64,000 bases of DNA from Kiritimatiellia bacterium (GTDB taxonomy: Bacteria > Verrucomicrobiota > Kiritimatiellia > JAAZAB01), in contig JAQUMN010000007.1 of NCBI GenBank assembly GCA_028718125.1, positions 1 through 64,000 of the forward strand, written 5' to 3'. This document shows positions 26,401 to 34,956 of this stretch, piece by piece (position 1 is the first letter of the stretch; every line of letters begins with the position of its first letter). Made by a program: the position numbers and the translations under genes. Below the pieces are notes generated by a model. It was not told the origin of the DNA. It was given only the letters and a program-made list of their open reading frames with translations, and searched no databases.

Positions 26401-26832
26401 ATGGCCCGATATGTAAACCCGCGACGGCGGCGTGAAGATCCTATGCGCTGGATGGTTACCCGCGAGCGATTCCAATTGCCCGACATGGAACCGCCCGCGG
26501 CGGAGAGCGACGTTACCGTCCGAGAAATCGTTAATGACATATTCAAGAACATCGAGGTCCGGCGTCAGCCCGCCCTGCTGGACCAAATCCGCGAAGCTTG
26601 GCGCGACCTGGCGGGTCCGGGCGCGGCCACCCATGCGCGGCCAGGCTATCTGGATCATCAGACGCTGGTGATTTTTGTGGACAGCGCCGTCTGGCTGAAC
26701 GAGCTGGCGCGCTACGAGCGCGCCGGGATATTGGCCCGGCTTCAACAGCGCTTTGGCGCGGAATCCCTCAAAACCTTGCGGCTTCAGGCAGACCCGGAGG
26801 GCAGGCGGAAAGCCGTGATTAGTGATCAGTAA
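26401..26832 (+). CDS. DUF721 (DciA-like) protein
   Basis: 143 residues. The C-terminal 90 residues match DUF721: IFKNIEVRRQPALLDQIREAW, WRDLAGPGAATHARPGYLD, QTLVIFVDSAVWLNELARY and LLARLQQRFG-type ends. DciA-family proteins load or recruit the replicative helicase DnaB in bacteria without DnaC, so a replication role is likely. The N-terminus is Arg-rich and probably unstructured. No strong ribosome-binding site is visible; AAGATAC precedes the ATG. It stands alone and is followed by a palindromic element. Confidence 0.85.
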   Translation: MARYVNPRRRREDPMRWMVTRERFQLPDMEPPAAESDVTVREIVNDIFKNIEVRRQPALLDQIREAWRDLAGPGAATHARPGYLDHQTLVIFVDSAVWLNELARYERAGILARLQQRFGAESLKTLRLQADPEGRRKAVISDQ

Positions 26833-26841
26833 TCAGGGATT

Positions 26842-26985
26842 AAGAAGCTGTTGAAAAACCGCTTCTCCGGTCATTCAGAGCGGAGCGAAGAACCTCCAAA
26901 TCACAGATTTGGGCCATTTTTGAGATCCCTCGACTTCGCTCGGGATGGCATTTACTGGAGACAACGACTTTTTCAACAGCCTCTT
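26842..26985. repeat. 144-bp MITE-like element with GCTGTTGAAAAA ends
   Basis: AAGAAGCTGTTGAAAAA at the left and TTTTTCAACAGCCTCTT at the right are inverted repeats with one mismatch over 17 bases. Inside are TCATTCAGAGCGGAGCGAAG and a complement-like GACTTCGCTCGGGATGGCA. This inner pair resembles the element at 33437. The rest of the 325-base gap up to the DeoR gene (26986-27157) shows nothing recognisable. Confidence 0.65.
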
Positions 26986-27157
26986 AATATGTGTTCGGGA
27001 GAGCCCGCCCAATGATTCGACCTGCCTGCACCGTATAGCGCTGCATGACCAAACACTGAACCCCGAACCCTGAACACCTAAATAGCTACTTTTCTGTTTA
27101 CAGTTCGCCGTAATGATCGTATAGTTCACGACAAATGAACAAAGAGATCATTCTGCC

Positions 27158-27922
27158 ATGAAGCCCGAAATCCGCCAGCAACAGCTCATGAATCGCATGC
27201 GGGCGGTGGAACGGGAATGGCGCGTGGACGAACTGGCGCGCGCACTTAAGGTTTCGCCGCTCACCATCCGCCGCGATCTGGATGCCCTGGAGCGCACCGG
27301 CGCCATTGTGCGTACTCTTGGCGGGTGCCTGGCCATCGGCCGGACCCAGAACGCCGTGTACCAGAAACGGGTTGCCACCCGGTTTGAGCTCAAACAGGCC
27401 GTCGGACGCGCCGCGGCCCGGCAGGTTCACTCCGGCGATACGCTCCTGATCAACGATGGCTCCACCACTTTCCATCTGGCATCCTGCCTGGGCGGTTGCG
27501 GTCCGATCATGGTCTATACCAATTCCGTAGCCATGATCGGCGAATTCAGCCGCTTCGAAAACGTGCGCCTGTTCCTGCTGGGCGGCGAATACCACCGCGA
27601 CCTCTATTACCTCGGCGGCGGACTCATGGCCGGAGTGCTGGACACCATCCGCGCCGACACTGTTTTTCTCGGCGCCGATGGCGTGGATGCGCGCGGCAAC
27701 TGCCTGGCCCTGAATCCCGATGTGGCTCGCGACGCCCAGATAATGCTCCGACAAGCCCGGCGCAAAATATTGCTGGCGGATGCCACCAAAGTCGGCAACT
27801 GCACTGGCGCCATATACAGCCAGTTGACGGATTTCGATCTCTGGGTCACGACCGTGGGGATGCCCCGTGCCATGTTCAAACGTTTTCGCAAATTAACAAC
27901 CATTCAGGAGGTTACGCCATGA
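27158..27922 (+). CDS. DeoR/GlpR family transcriptional regulator
   Basis: 254 residues. The N-terminal winged helix-turn-helix is classical: WRVDELARALKVSPLTIRRD, LDALERTGAIVRTLGG. The sugar-phosphate-sensing domain (PF00455) follows: LINDGSTTFHLASCL (the phosphate-binding loop), VYTNSVAMIGEF, LFLLGGEYHRDLYYLGG, TVFLGADGVDARGNCLALN and ILLADATKVG. These proteins usually repress neighbouring sugar catabolic operons and let go on binding a phosphorylated intermediate. Its stop overlaps the ATG of the aminotransferase gene (ATGA), so it heads the 23-kb island and is the best candidate for its local regulator. Confidence 0.94.
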   Translation: MKPEIRQQQLMNRMRAVEREWRVDELARALKVSPLTIRRDLDALERTGAIVRTLGGCLAIGRTQNAVYQKRVATRFELKQAVGRAAARQVHSGDTLLINDGSTTFHLASCLGGCGPIMVYTNSVAMIGEFSRFENVRLFLLGGEYHRDLYYLGGGLMAGVLDTIRADTVFLGADGVDARGNCLALNPDVARDAQIMLRQARRKILLADATKVGNCTGAIYSQLTDFDLWVTTVGMPRAMFKRFRKLTTIQEVTP

Positions 27923-29289
27923 GTTATGACATTGCCTGGGCCAAGGTAAATCTGAAGAACGTGCCGCACCTTGTGACGCCGGAAATCCCGGGGCCAAAAT
28001 CCATTCAAATGCATGGGCGCGCTTCTAAAATCATGAAGGGGTATTCCGGCCAGGTCAAGCTGTTCCCGGTGGTGTTTGACAAGGGCTATGGCTGCACCCT
28101 GACCGATGTGGACGGCAACACCTACCTTGATTTTTCGTCAGGCATTTATGTTACCACCCTTGGCCACTGCCATCCCAAGGTCACCGAAGCGGTGCAGAAA
28201 GCCACGGGCCAACTGATGAACTGCCACGATTTCACGACCCCCATTAAGCTCAAGTTGCTTGAAAAACTCACATCAATCCTGCCCGGCGACCTTGCCGGCG
28301 TCCAGCTTTATGACAGCGGCACGACGGCCGTCGAGGCCGCGTTGCGCGTTTGCCGCGCGGCCACGGGCAAACATGAGTTTCTTTCCTGCTACGGCGACTT
28401 TCACGGCAAATCAGGCCATGCCGTGAGCCTGGCACGCATGAAGCGCGTCAACGGACCGACGCGTGAGGCAGGTTTTTACATGCTTCCGCGGCCTAATCCC
28501 TACCGGCCGCTCTTCAAAAAACCGGACGGCACAATTGACACGGACGCCTATATCCTCTTTTTCGATGATTTTATTACCGAAGCCACCACCGGCCAGATTG
28601 CGGCAATTGTGCTCGAACCGATTCAAGGCTGGGCCGGATCAATCATGCCACCGGACGATTTCTTTCCCAAATTGCGCCAGTGGTGCGACAAACGCAAATT
28701 TCTCCTGGTGGCCGACGAGGTCCTGACCTCCATGGGGCGCACGGGCACATACCTTGCCATGGAGCACTGGAACACGCTGCCGGACGTCGTGACCTTGGGC
28801 AAGGGTTTCGGCAATGGATTCCCCGTGACGGCGATGGTGGTGCGCAAGCCTTATGCGGACGCTGTGGAAAGCATCAGCGCCTCGACCAGCTATGGCGGCA
28901 ATCCGATGGCCTGCGCCGCGGCGCTGGCCTCGATAACGGCAATTGAAGAAGAAGGCCTGCTGGAAAATGCCAAGCGCCTGGAAGCATTTTTCATCCCGCG
29001 CTTGGAGAAGATGAAGCAGGCGCATAAAATTATCGGCGATGTCCGTTGCAAGGGCTGCCTCATGGGAATCGAACTGGTCAAGGACCGCGGGACCAAGGAG
29101 CCGTTTGATGAGGCCGGCAGGCAGGTCTATCAGCGCGCATTCCGCAAGGGCCTGGCCTGGATTCCCGCCGGGCACATCCTGCGCATGAGCCCGCCGATCG
29201 TCATGGACGTTGACGTGGCCGCCAAATGCATGGACATGATTGACGAAGCCATCGGCGAAACGGAAAAGGCCCTCGGATTCGGCAAGTAG
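27919..29289 (+). CDS. Class III PLP-dependent aminotransferase
   Basis: 456 residues. FDKGYGCTLTDVDGNTYLDF, LGHCHPKVTEAV, LYDSGTTAVEAALR, VLEPIQGWAG, LLVADEVLTSMGRTG and VTLGKGFGNGFPV are the expected class III elements. The PLP Lys is residue 295 in TLGKGF. Relatives include aminotransferases for omega-amino acids, glutamate-1-semialdehyde and amino sugars or cyclitols. Being locked to the DeoR gene by a 4-base overlap and 22 bases before a sugar-type oxidoreductase, it probably adds or removes an amino group on a keto-sugar or cyclitol. Confidence 0.92.
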   Translation: MSYDIAWAKVNLKNVPHLVTPEIPGPKSIQMHGRASKIMKGYSGQVKLFPVVFDKGYGCTLTDVDGNTYLDFSSGIYVTTLGHCHPKVTEAVQKATGQLMNCHDFTTPIKLKLLEKLTSILPGDLAGVQLYDSGTTAVEAALRVCRAATGKHEFLSCYGDFHGKSGHAVSLARMKRVNGPTREAGFYMLPRPNPYRPLFKKPDGTIDTDAYILFFDDFITEATTGQIAAIVLEPIQGWAGSIMPPDDFFPKLRQWCDKRKFLLVADEVLTSMGRTGTYLAMEHWNTLPDVVTLGKGFGNGFPVTAMVVRKPYADAVESISASTSYGGNPMACAAALASITAIEEEGLLENAKRLEAFFIPRLEKMKQAHKIIGDVRCKGCLMGIELVKDRGTKEPFDEAGRQVYQRAFRKGLAWIPAGHILRMSPPIVMDVDVAAKCMDMIDEAIGETEKALGFGK

Positions 29290-29311
29290 CCGCAACTATT
29301 GGAACGACATT

Positions 29312-30457
29312 ATGAAAACGATAAAATTCGGAATCATCGGGGCGGGTCTCATGGGCCGGGAATTCGCCAGCGCCGCGGCGCGCTGGTCACATCTGCCGGA
29401 CATGCAGGTCCGGCCGGAGCTGGTGGCCGTGTGCGACAAAAACCCGGTTGTTTTAGACTGGTATCGCCAGAACTTCCCCTATATTCAGTCCTTCACCACC
29501 GATTACCGCGAACTCCTGGCCAGCGCGCACGTTGAGGCCGTCTATTGCGCGGTGCCGCACAACCTGCATGCGGAGTTATACACGGCCATTATCAAGGCCG
29601 GCAAGCATCTGATGGGCGAAAAGCCGTTCGGCATCGACCTGAGCGCCAACCGGGCCATCCTGGCGTGCTTGCAAGCGCATCCAAAAGTCTTTGTGCGGTG
29701 TTCCTCGGAGTTCCCCTTTTATCCCGCAGTCCAGCGTATCGGCAACATGATTGAAACCCGGGCCTTCGGGCGGATTATCGAGGTTAACAATTATTTTCTG
29801 CATTCCAGCGACCTGGACCCCGCCAAGCCTATGAACTGGAAGCGTATGATCGAGTTCAATGGCGAATACGGATGCCTGGGCGACTTGGGGCTCCACGTTT
29901 GCCACGTGCCTTTCCGCGCCGGCTGGATTCCGAAAAATGTGCGGGCGATTCTCTCCGATATCGTCAAGGAGCGCCCGGACGGCAAGGGCGGACATGCGCC
30001 GTGCCGGACATGGGACAACGCCACGCTCCTATGCGAAGCCTCCGATCCCGTCTCGAACGCGTTATTCCCACTCACGCTCAAAACCCTGCGGATCGCGCCG
30101 GGCGAGAAGGATACCTGGTCGATTGAAATACTGGGAACCAAAGCCTCGGCCCGATTTTCCACGAAGAATCCTAAGCTCCTGCAGATCATGGAATATCGCG
30201 GCGGCGAGCAGGTCTGGCAACATATTGACATGGGACACGAGACCGCCTTCAAATCCATTACCGGCGGCATATTCGAATTCGGTTTTTCCGATTCGATCCT
30301 GCAGATGTGGGCGGCGTTCCTGTATGAATTGACGGAAGCAAAACCTATGAAACAATTCGCCGCCTGCGTAACGCCCGATGAGACCGCCTTAAGCCACCGG
30401 CTCTTTACCGCCGCGCTGGAATCGCAGGCAAAACAAAGCGTCGTGGCAATAAAATAA
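29312..30457 (+). CDS. Gfo/Idh/MocA family oxidoreductase (canonical EKP)
   Basis: 381 residues from the ATG at 29312. Rossmann motif FGIIGAGLMGREFAS; VAVCDKN binds the adenosine ribose. Catalytic Lys104 lies in GEKP (102-105). D-L-G-L-H at 191-195 carries the His that usually acts with it. It is the only one of the five complete Gfo/Idh proteins here with the full classical active site. It should oxidise or reduce a sugar or cyclitol hydroxyl with NAD(P). The upstream aminotransferase could act on the keto product. 21 bases separate it from the aldolase. Confidence 0.93.
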   Translation: MKTIKFGIIGAGLMGREFASAAARWSHLPDMQVRPELVAVCDKNPVVLDWYRQNFPYIQSFTTDYRELLASAHVEAVYCAVPHNLHAELYTAIIKAGKHLMGEKPFGIDLSANRAILACLQAHPKVFVRCSSEFPFYPAVQRIGNMIETRAFGRIIEVNNYFLHSSDLDPAKPMNWKRMIEFNGEYGCLGDLGLHVCHVPFRAGWIPKNVRAILSDIVKERPDGKGGHAPCRTWDNATLLCEASDPVSNALFPLTLKTLRIAPGEKDTWSIEILGTKASARFSTKNPKLLQIMEYRGGEQVWQHIDMGHETAFKSITGGIFEFGFSDSILQMWAAFLYELTEAKPMKQFAACVTPDETALSHRLFTAALESQAKQSVVAIK

Positions 30458-30478
30458 TAGCCGCAAAAAAGGACCAAA

Positions 30479-31285
30479 ATGAAAAACATACGCTTCGAAC
30501 GTCTGTTCAACCGCAACGAGCGCGCCGTGATCGTTGCCATGGATCATTGCGAATTCGACGGGCCCATTCCCGGCATGATTGACCTGCCGGCCACAGCGTC
30601 CAAAATTGACGCCTGCGTTGACGGGATCCTCTTGTCGCCGGCTATGCTTCCACACTGTCGGCATGCCTTCAACTACAAGGGCGCGCCTATGGCGGTTACG
30701 CGTCTTAACTGGAGCTCCGTGTATTGCTACCAGTGGGCCTACAAGGATGCGGTTACGGTTCCGGCCTTCAGTCCCGCGGAAGCGTTGCGGCTGGGCGCGG
30801 ACGTGGCCCTAATTTCACTGACGCTGGAAACCGGCAGCGAGGCCAACGACGCTCGCAACGTCGAAGTCTTCCGGTCGCTCTGCAACGAAGCCAAACAATT
30901 GGGCATGCCCGTAATTGGCGAATATTACCCCGCCGACCCGGATAATCTTTCACCGGAAGACCTGCACCGCAAGGTGTTCGCCTGCGCGCGGATCATCGCC
31001 GAATTGGGCGCCGACCTGATCAAGACTTTTTATACCCATAAGTTCAAGGAGGTAACCCGCAGTTGTCCCGTGCCCGTGCTGGGTTTGGGCGCGGACAAAT
31101 GTCCGACGCAGCTGGAAGCCCTGCAGTTGGCGGCGGCGGAAGTAGCCGGCGGGGCCGGCGGCGTGGTGTTCGGGCGCAATGCCATCCAGGTGCCGAACCC
31201 GGCTGCGTTCCAGCGGGCTTTGTGCGATGTGGTAAAACGCGGGGTCAAGCCGGAAGCGGCTGTGCGTAGGCATAAATTGCGTTAA
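30479..31285 (+). CDS. DeoC/FbaB (DhnA-type) class I aldolase
   Basis: 268 residues with GGACC before the ATG. VIVAMDHCEFDGP at the start matches the DhnA/FbaB/LacD class I aldolase group. ADLIKTFYTHKF carries the Schiff-base Lys182. PVLGLGADK and GGAGGVVFGRNAIQVPNP form the phosphate-binding end of the barrel. It would cleave a phosphorylated ketose or keto-acid into two smaller carbonyl compounds. With isomerase and kinase genes downstream it gives the island a complete isomerase-kinase-aldolase logic. Confidence 0.9.
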   Translation: MKNIRFERLFNRNERAVIVAMDHCEFDGPIPGMIDLPATASKIDACVDGILLSPAMLPHCRHAFNYKGAPMAVTRLNWSSVYCYQWAYKDAVTVPAFSPAEALRLGADVALISLTLETGSEANDARNVEVFRSLCNEAKQLGMPVIGEYYPADPDNLSPEDLHRKVFACARIIAELGADLIKTFYTHKFKEVTRSCPVPVLGLGADKCPTQLEALQLAAAEVAGGAGGVVFGRNAIQVPNPAAFQRALCDVVKRGVKPEAAVRRHKLR

Positions 31286-31394
31286 AAAATTAGCACATGC
31301 AAATGTAGCCACAAAAAGGCGAAATATTCACAAACAGGAAAACCGGAGCATCATGATTGTATAATCCATGTTATTCTGAAGGACGAAACTTAAT

Positions 31395-33347
31395 ATGGCT
31401 ACGCAACACAATAAAACAAAAAAAGTGTTTGATACCGACCGGCGGATACGACTTGGCATCTGGGGATTAGGACGCGGCATGAGCTTTTATGCCACCTGTA
31501 AATTCCTGAATATCGATGTGGTGGCCGGCTGCGATTACAACGAGCACATGCGCAAAAATTTCCTGAATGCCAATCCGGGCGCTTTTGCCTCCGCCGATGC
31601 CGACGAGTTCCTGAAACAGGATTTTGACGCTGTCCTGCTGGCCACCTATTTCCCGAATCATGCTCCCGATGCCATCCGCTGCCTGCGCGCCGGCAAGCAC
31701 GTGATGTCGGAAGTAGCTTCGTTCTTCACGATGGCCCAAGGCGTCCAGCTGGTCGAGGAAGTCGAGAAGAGCGGGCTGGTCTATAACCAGGCGGAGAATT
31801 ATCCGTTCACGGAGGCCAACATGTATCTGGCGCGCAAGTGGCGCGAAGGCTTATTCGGGGACCTGATGTACGCCGAATATGAATATGTCCATGAAATCCG
31901 GGAATTGGCCTATACCTATATTGACGGGGTGCCATGCCAGCCGGGAAACACCGTCCATTCCTGGAGAAGCTGGATGAATTATCATTATTACTGCACCCAT
32001 TCCCTGGGGCCGATCATGGTCATCACCGGCACGCGCCCGACGCGTGTTGTGGCCCTGCCGGGCAAACAACACGTGGCGGGCTACATCATCCCAGGTCCCT
32101 TCGGCATGGGCGGCATTGCCCCATCGCTAATCAACATGGACAATGGAGCCGTGGTCCGGAATTTGATGGGGGCCACCACGAACGACAGCCATGTCCAGCG
32201 GCTCTGGGGCACTCTGGGAGCGGCCGAGCTCAATGTCGGCAAGAACCTGCAGTTGCGGCTGGGCGGCACCGGCGGCTCGCCCAAGTTTGAAGTGATTCCC
32301 AAATGGGATGCAATGGGCGAACTGGCGGCCAGAACCGGTCACGGCGGCGGGGATTTCTGGACGCTCTATTATTTTGCCCGCCAGATTTTCACCGGACAAA
32401 AAGCGCCGTTCGACCTCTACGGCGCCTGCGACGTAACTATTCCCGGCATCCTGGCCTTCCGCTCGTCGCTGGAGGGCGGCAAGCCCTACGACGTTCCCGA
32501 TTTCCGCAACAAGGCGGAACGTGAAAAGTATCGGGAAGACCACTGGCGCCAGGAAGCCTACGACCATAAGAAAGGCGCCTTCCCCGCCGGCGCCGATTAC
32601 GCGGTAACCCGTAACTTCACGAAGACGATGGCGGATATTGTCAAACATGCAAAGCTGTACCGGGCGTATGCCGACTGGAAAAAGGTCCGGGCCGACATGG
32701 TTTCTCCAGCCGCATCGTTCCGTTTTGTGGACCAGATGATCAACCAGTTCGAGCTTATGCGCGCCACCTATGCCATGGCGCGCAAGATCGCCGATGCCTA
32801 CCAGCAAAGCGATGGTGCCCGCGTGCTCCGCGAAATGCTGGAATTGGGCGAGGAATCCGTGGTTATGGCCCCGGGCTTCCTGGCAAAACTCAAACGGGAA
32901 TGGGCACAGGCCATGCGGAAGCTTCCCCGAATGCTGGAAGCCCGGGCCAGCGGACTGCTTCCGGCCGGCGACAGCATCATTAACGCCCCATGGCCATCGA
33001 AAAAAGTCGCGTTTCGGAAAATTAACCTGATTACGCGGGATGACAACCTCTGTTTTGTGGATCTCCGGTCGATCCATGAGGGCTGCAAGGATGGTTGGGT
33101 ATATGTCAAATTCACGGTGATTATCCCGGCGCCGACAAAGGCCGTCCTTCAATTCGGCGCTGACGGTCCGGTAAAAATATGGCTGAATCGCAAGATCGTG
33201 GCCTGCGAGCCAGATGCCACCAATCCCCTGACCCCGCCGCGTTACAAGGCTCAAGTGGCGTGGAAGCGGGGACGCAATAAAATCCTTTGTGCTATTCGGA
33301 CTAACGGCGGCAAGGCCTGGGGGATTGTCATCGACCTGCCGATGTGA
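31395..33347 (+). CDS. Gfo/Idh/MocA-type oxidoreductase with unusual helical and beta-sandwich C-terminal extension
   Basis: 650 residues, far longer than the usual 330-450. Residues 18-400 are Gfo/Idh-like: IRLGIWGLGRGMSFYA (atypical GxGxGxS loop), VVAGCDYNEHM, and GKHVMSEVAS where the catalytic EKP should be, so the Lys is missing. YHYYCTHSLGPIMVITG supplies a conserved His. Residues 410-530 are helical. Residues 560-650 (WVYVKFTVIIPAPTKAVLQF, DGPVKIWLNRKIVA, NKILCAIRTNGGKAWGI) look like a carbohydrate-binding or PA14/galactose-binding-like sandwich. It is a close paralogue of the protein at 43832, which lacks this last domain. A TATAAT stands at 31360-31365 but no good -35 box. Confidence 0.88.
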   Translation: MATQHNKTKKVFDTDRRIRLGIWGLGRGMSFYATCKFLNIDVVAGCDYNEHMRKNFLNANPGAFASADADEFLKQDFDAVLLATYFPNHAPDAIRCLRAGKHVMSEVASFFTMAQGVQLVEEVEKSGLVYNQAENYPFTEANMYLARKWREGLFGDLMYAEYEYVHEIRELAYTYIDGVPCQPGNTVHSWRSWMNYHYYCTHSLGPIMVITGTRPTRVVALPGKQHVAGYIIPGPFGMGGIAPSLINMDNGAVVRNLMGATTNDSHVQRLWGTLGAAELNVGKNLQLRLGGTGGSPKFEVIPKWDAMGELAARTGHGGGDFWTLYYFARQIFTGQKAPFDLYGACDVTIPGILAFRSSLEGGKPYDVPDFRNKAEREKYREDHWRQEAYDHKKGAFPAGADYAVTRNFTKTMADIVKHAKLYRAYADWKKVRADMVSPAASFRFVDQMINQFELMRATYAMARKIADAYQQSDGARVLREMLELGEESVVMAPGFLAKLKREWAQAMRKLPRMLEARASGLLPAGDSIINAPWPSKKVAFRKINLITRDDNLCFVDLRSIHEGCKDGWVYVKFTVIIPAPTKAVLQFGADGPVKIWLNRKIVACEPDATNPLTPPRYKAQVAWKRGRNKILCAIRTNGGKAWGIVIDLPM

Positions 33348-33436
33348 CGGGCTAGTGGGGCGTCAGTCTGTGATCTGGTCCCGAGCGAGCGGTAATAGGC
33401 AGTAATTTTAATTATGACGTAATCTCGTATTCCAAC

Positions 33437-33524
33437 CGTGTCATTCCGAGCGAAGCGAGGAATCTCGGTTTCATCAGAAGATGTTACCGATCAACGAGAT
33501 CCTTCGCTACGCTCAGGATGACAG
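33437..33524. repeat. Dispersed palindrome (TCATTCCGAGCGAAGCGAGG type)
   Basis: TGTCATTCCGAGCGAAGCGA and the downstream TTCGCTACGCTCAGGATGACA are complementary arms about 30 bases long, separated by about 28 bases. This is a very widespread type of dispersed repeat in environmental bacteria. It occupies the gap before the UroD-like gene at 33606, and the island's transcripts may be processed here. Confidence 0.65.
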
Positions 33525-33605
33525 GCCGAAATTTGTTTCCGTGTGTCTGGCCATAACGAGAATTGCTGGGTAATAGGAATCCGACAAATAAAAGAGAGCC
33601 TGACC

Positions 33606-34754
33606 ATGGAATTACAGGAAAATGCCTTGTTGGCTTTGGATACCATTCATCAGAAGCCGACTACGGGCATTCCGTCGTGGCTGATTCATCCCATGGAGCA
33701 CCGGATTATCGACCGGCTGGCGGGCGTGCCCGAAGGCTCGTATATCAAGAACCCGGATGAGATCTACCTTAAAATGCAACGGAATGTCGGCACCTGCCTC
33801 CTGGATCAATACCTGGCCACTAACCCGCTGAGCATGGGTGCACACGGCTATGATAATGACAAGCCCAAAACAGCCACTACCGGCCTCGACCATGTTGTGT
33901 GCGACGGGATAGTCATTGATTCGCCGGAAGCCGTTGTGGAGCACATGGAGAAGGTTTCGTTCCCTGACCAGGAGAAGAAACTGGCTGAAATCAGGGCGGA
34001 TTTGCCGGCCTGGCAGGCAAAGTGGGCACAGGAGATACTGAAGAGCGAGTCCCAATGCCAGGATAAAATCGGACCGACCATGCTCAAGAGCGGTTACGGC
34101 CCCATCGGGTTCCCCGGCCTGAGGTACGGTAGATACGGCTATGTGAATTATTTCATGGCCTATGCACTCTACCCGGATGTGATCGAACGCGATTTTGCAC
34201 TCCAGACGGATTATTGGGAGCTGATGAATCAGGCCACGGCAAGCATTTATGAACAAAACCTGTTGCCGCCGCTCTACCGGCTGGACCACGACATGGCCGA
34301 CTCGCGCGGGACCCTGGTTGACATCAAGTCGCTCGACAAAATCTGGTTCCCGCATTTTGCGCGCTCGCTGGCGCCCCTCTTGAAGACCCCGCTCAAAATG
34401 ATATGGCACTGCGACGGCAACCTGTCGCAGATGGTTCCGCGGCTGTTGGAAGTAGGCTTAAAGGGATTCCAGGGGTTCCAATACGAAGACGGCATGGATT
34501 ACGAGAAAATCTGCAAAATGAAAACCCGGGACGGCGACGACCTGATCATTGTTGGCGGAGTTTCAGTGACCCGCACCCTGCCGTTTGGCAAGCCGGAAGA
34601 CGTGCGGAAGCAGATCGCATGGCTGGTGGAAAAGGGCCCTGAAACAGGACTGTTCCTGGCCGGCAGCAGCTCGATTGCGCCCGGCGTTCCATGGGGAAAC
34701 ATGCAGGCGCTGGTGGAGGGGTTGAAGTATTACCGTGCGAACGGGCGGAAGTGA
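33606..34754 (+). CDS. UroD superfamily protein
   Basis: 382 residues from the ATG at 33606, chosen over a longer frame because AAGAGAG precedes it and the extension lies in repeat-flanking DNA. MIWHCDGNLSQMVPRLLEVG aligns with the HSDGN and DTDGN segments of the other UroD-like proteins and gives His and Cys as possible metal ligands. KGFQGFQYEDGMDYEKI and LFLAGSSSIAPGVPWGNMQAL close the barrel. Substrate is unknown; a methyl- or carboxyl-transfer or removal step on a sugar derivative would fit its neighbours. Confidence 0.85.
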   Translation: MELQENALLALDTIHQKPTTGIPSWLIHPMEHRIIDRLAGVPEGSYIKNPDEIYLKMQRNVGTCLLDQYLATNPLSMGAHGYDNDKPKTATTGLDHVVCDGIVIDSPEAVVEHMEKVSFPDQEKKLAEIRADLPAWQAKWAQEILKSESQCQDKIGPTMLKSGYGPIGFPGLRYGRYGYVNYFMAYALYPDVIERDFALQTDYWELMNQATASIYEQNLLPPLYRLDHDMADSRGTLVDIKSLDKIWFPHFARSLAPLLKTPLKMIWHCDGNLSQMVPRLLEVGLKGFQGFQYEDGMDYEKICKMKTRDGDDLIIVGGVSVTRTLPFGKPEDVRKQIAWLVEKGPETGLFLAGSSSIAPGVPWGNMQALVEGLKYYRANGRK

Positions 34755-34956
34755 ATCGTCAGCGCATTCGAAGGCAAATAATTGAAATTAAAGAATCGGC
34801 GGTAAAAATTGATTTCACCGGCACGCGCCGTTCGCCGTGAAAGCGCCGGACGCCGTGTGAAGACACGCATGGAATACGTAAGCGCGGGAAGCGGTACGTC
34901 AAAAACTGAACGGGCCAAGATAATGAGGATATTCTTTATAATGAAGGGAACAGAAG
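34755..34956. other. Short gap with no supported gene
   Basis: About 200 AT-richer bases between the UroD-like and the next oxidoreductase gene. An ATG at 34941 is out of frame with the gene that follows. No repeat or terminator was recognised. Confidence 0.4.

Noticed and set aside
26199-26552. Minus-strand open frame over the start of the DciA-like gene
   Set aside because: Its translation contains IPISNFQNPISK-like low-complexity peptide from AT-rich repeat DNA and then antisense of a well-supported gene.
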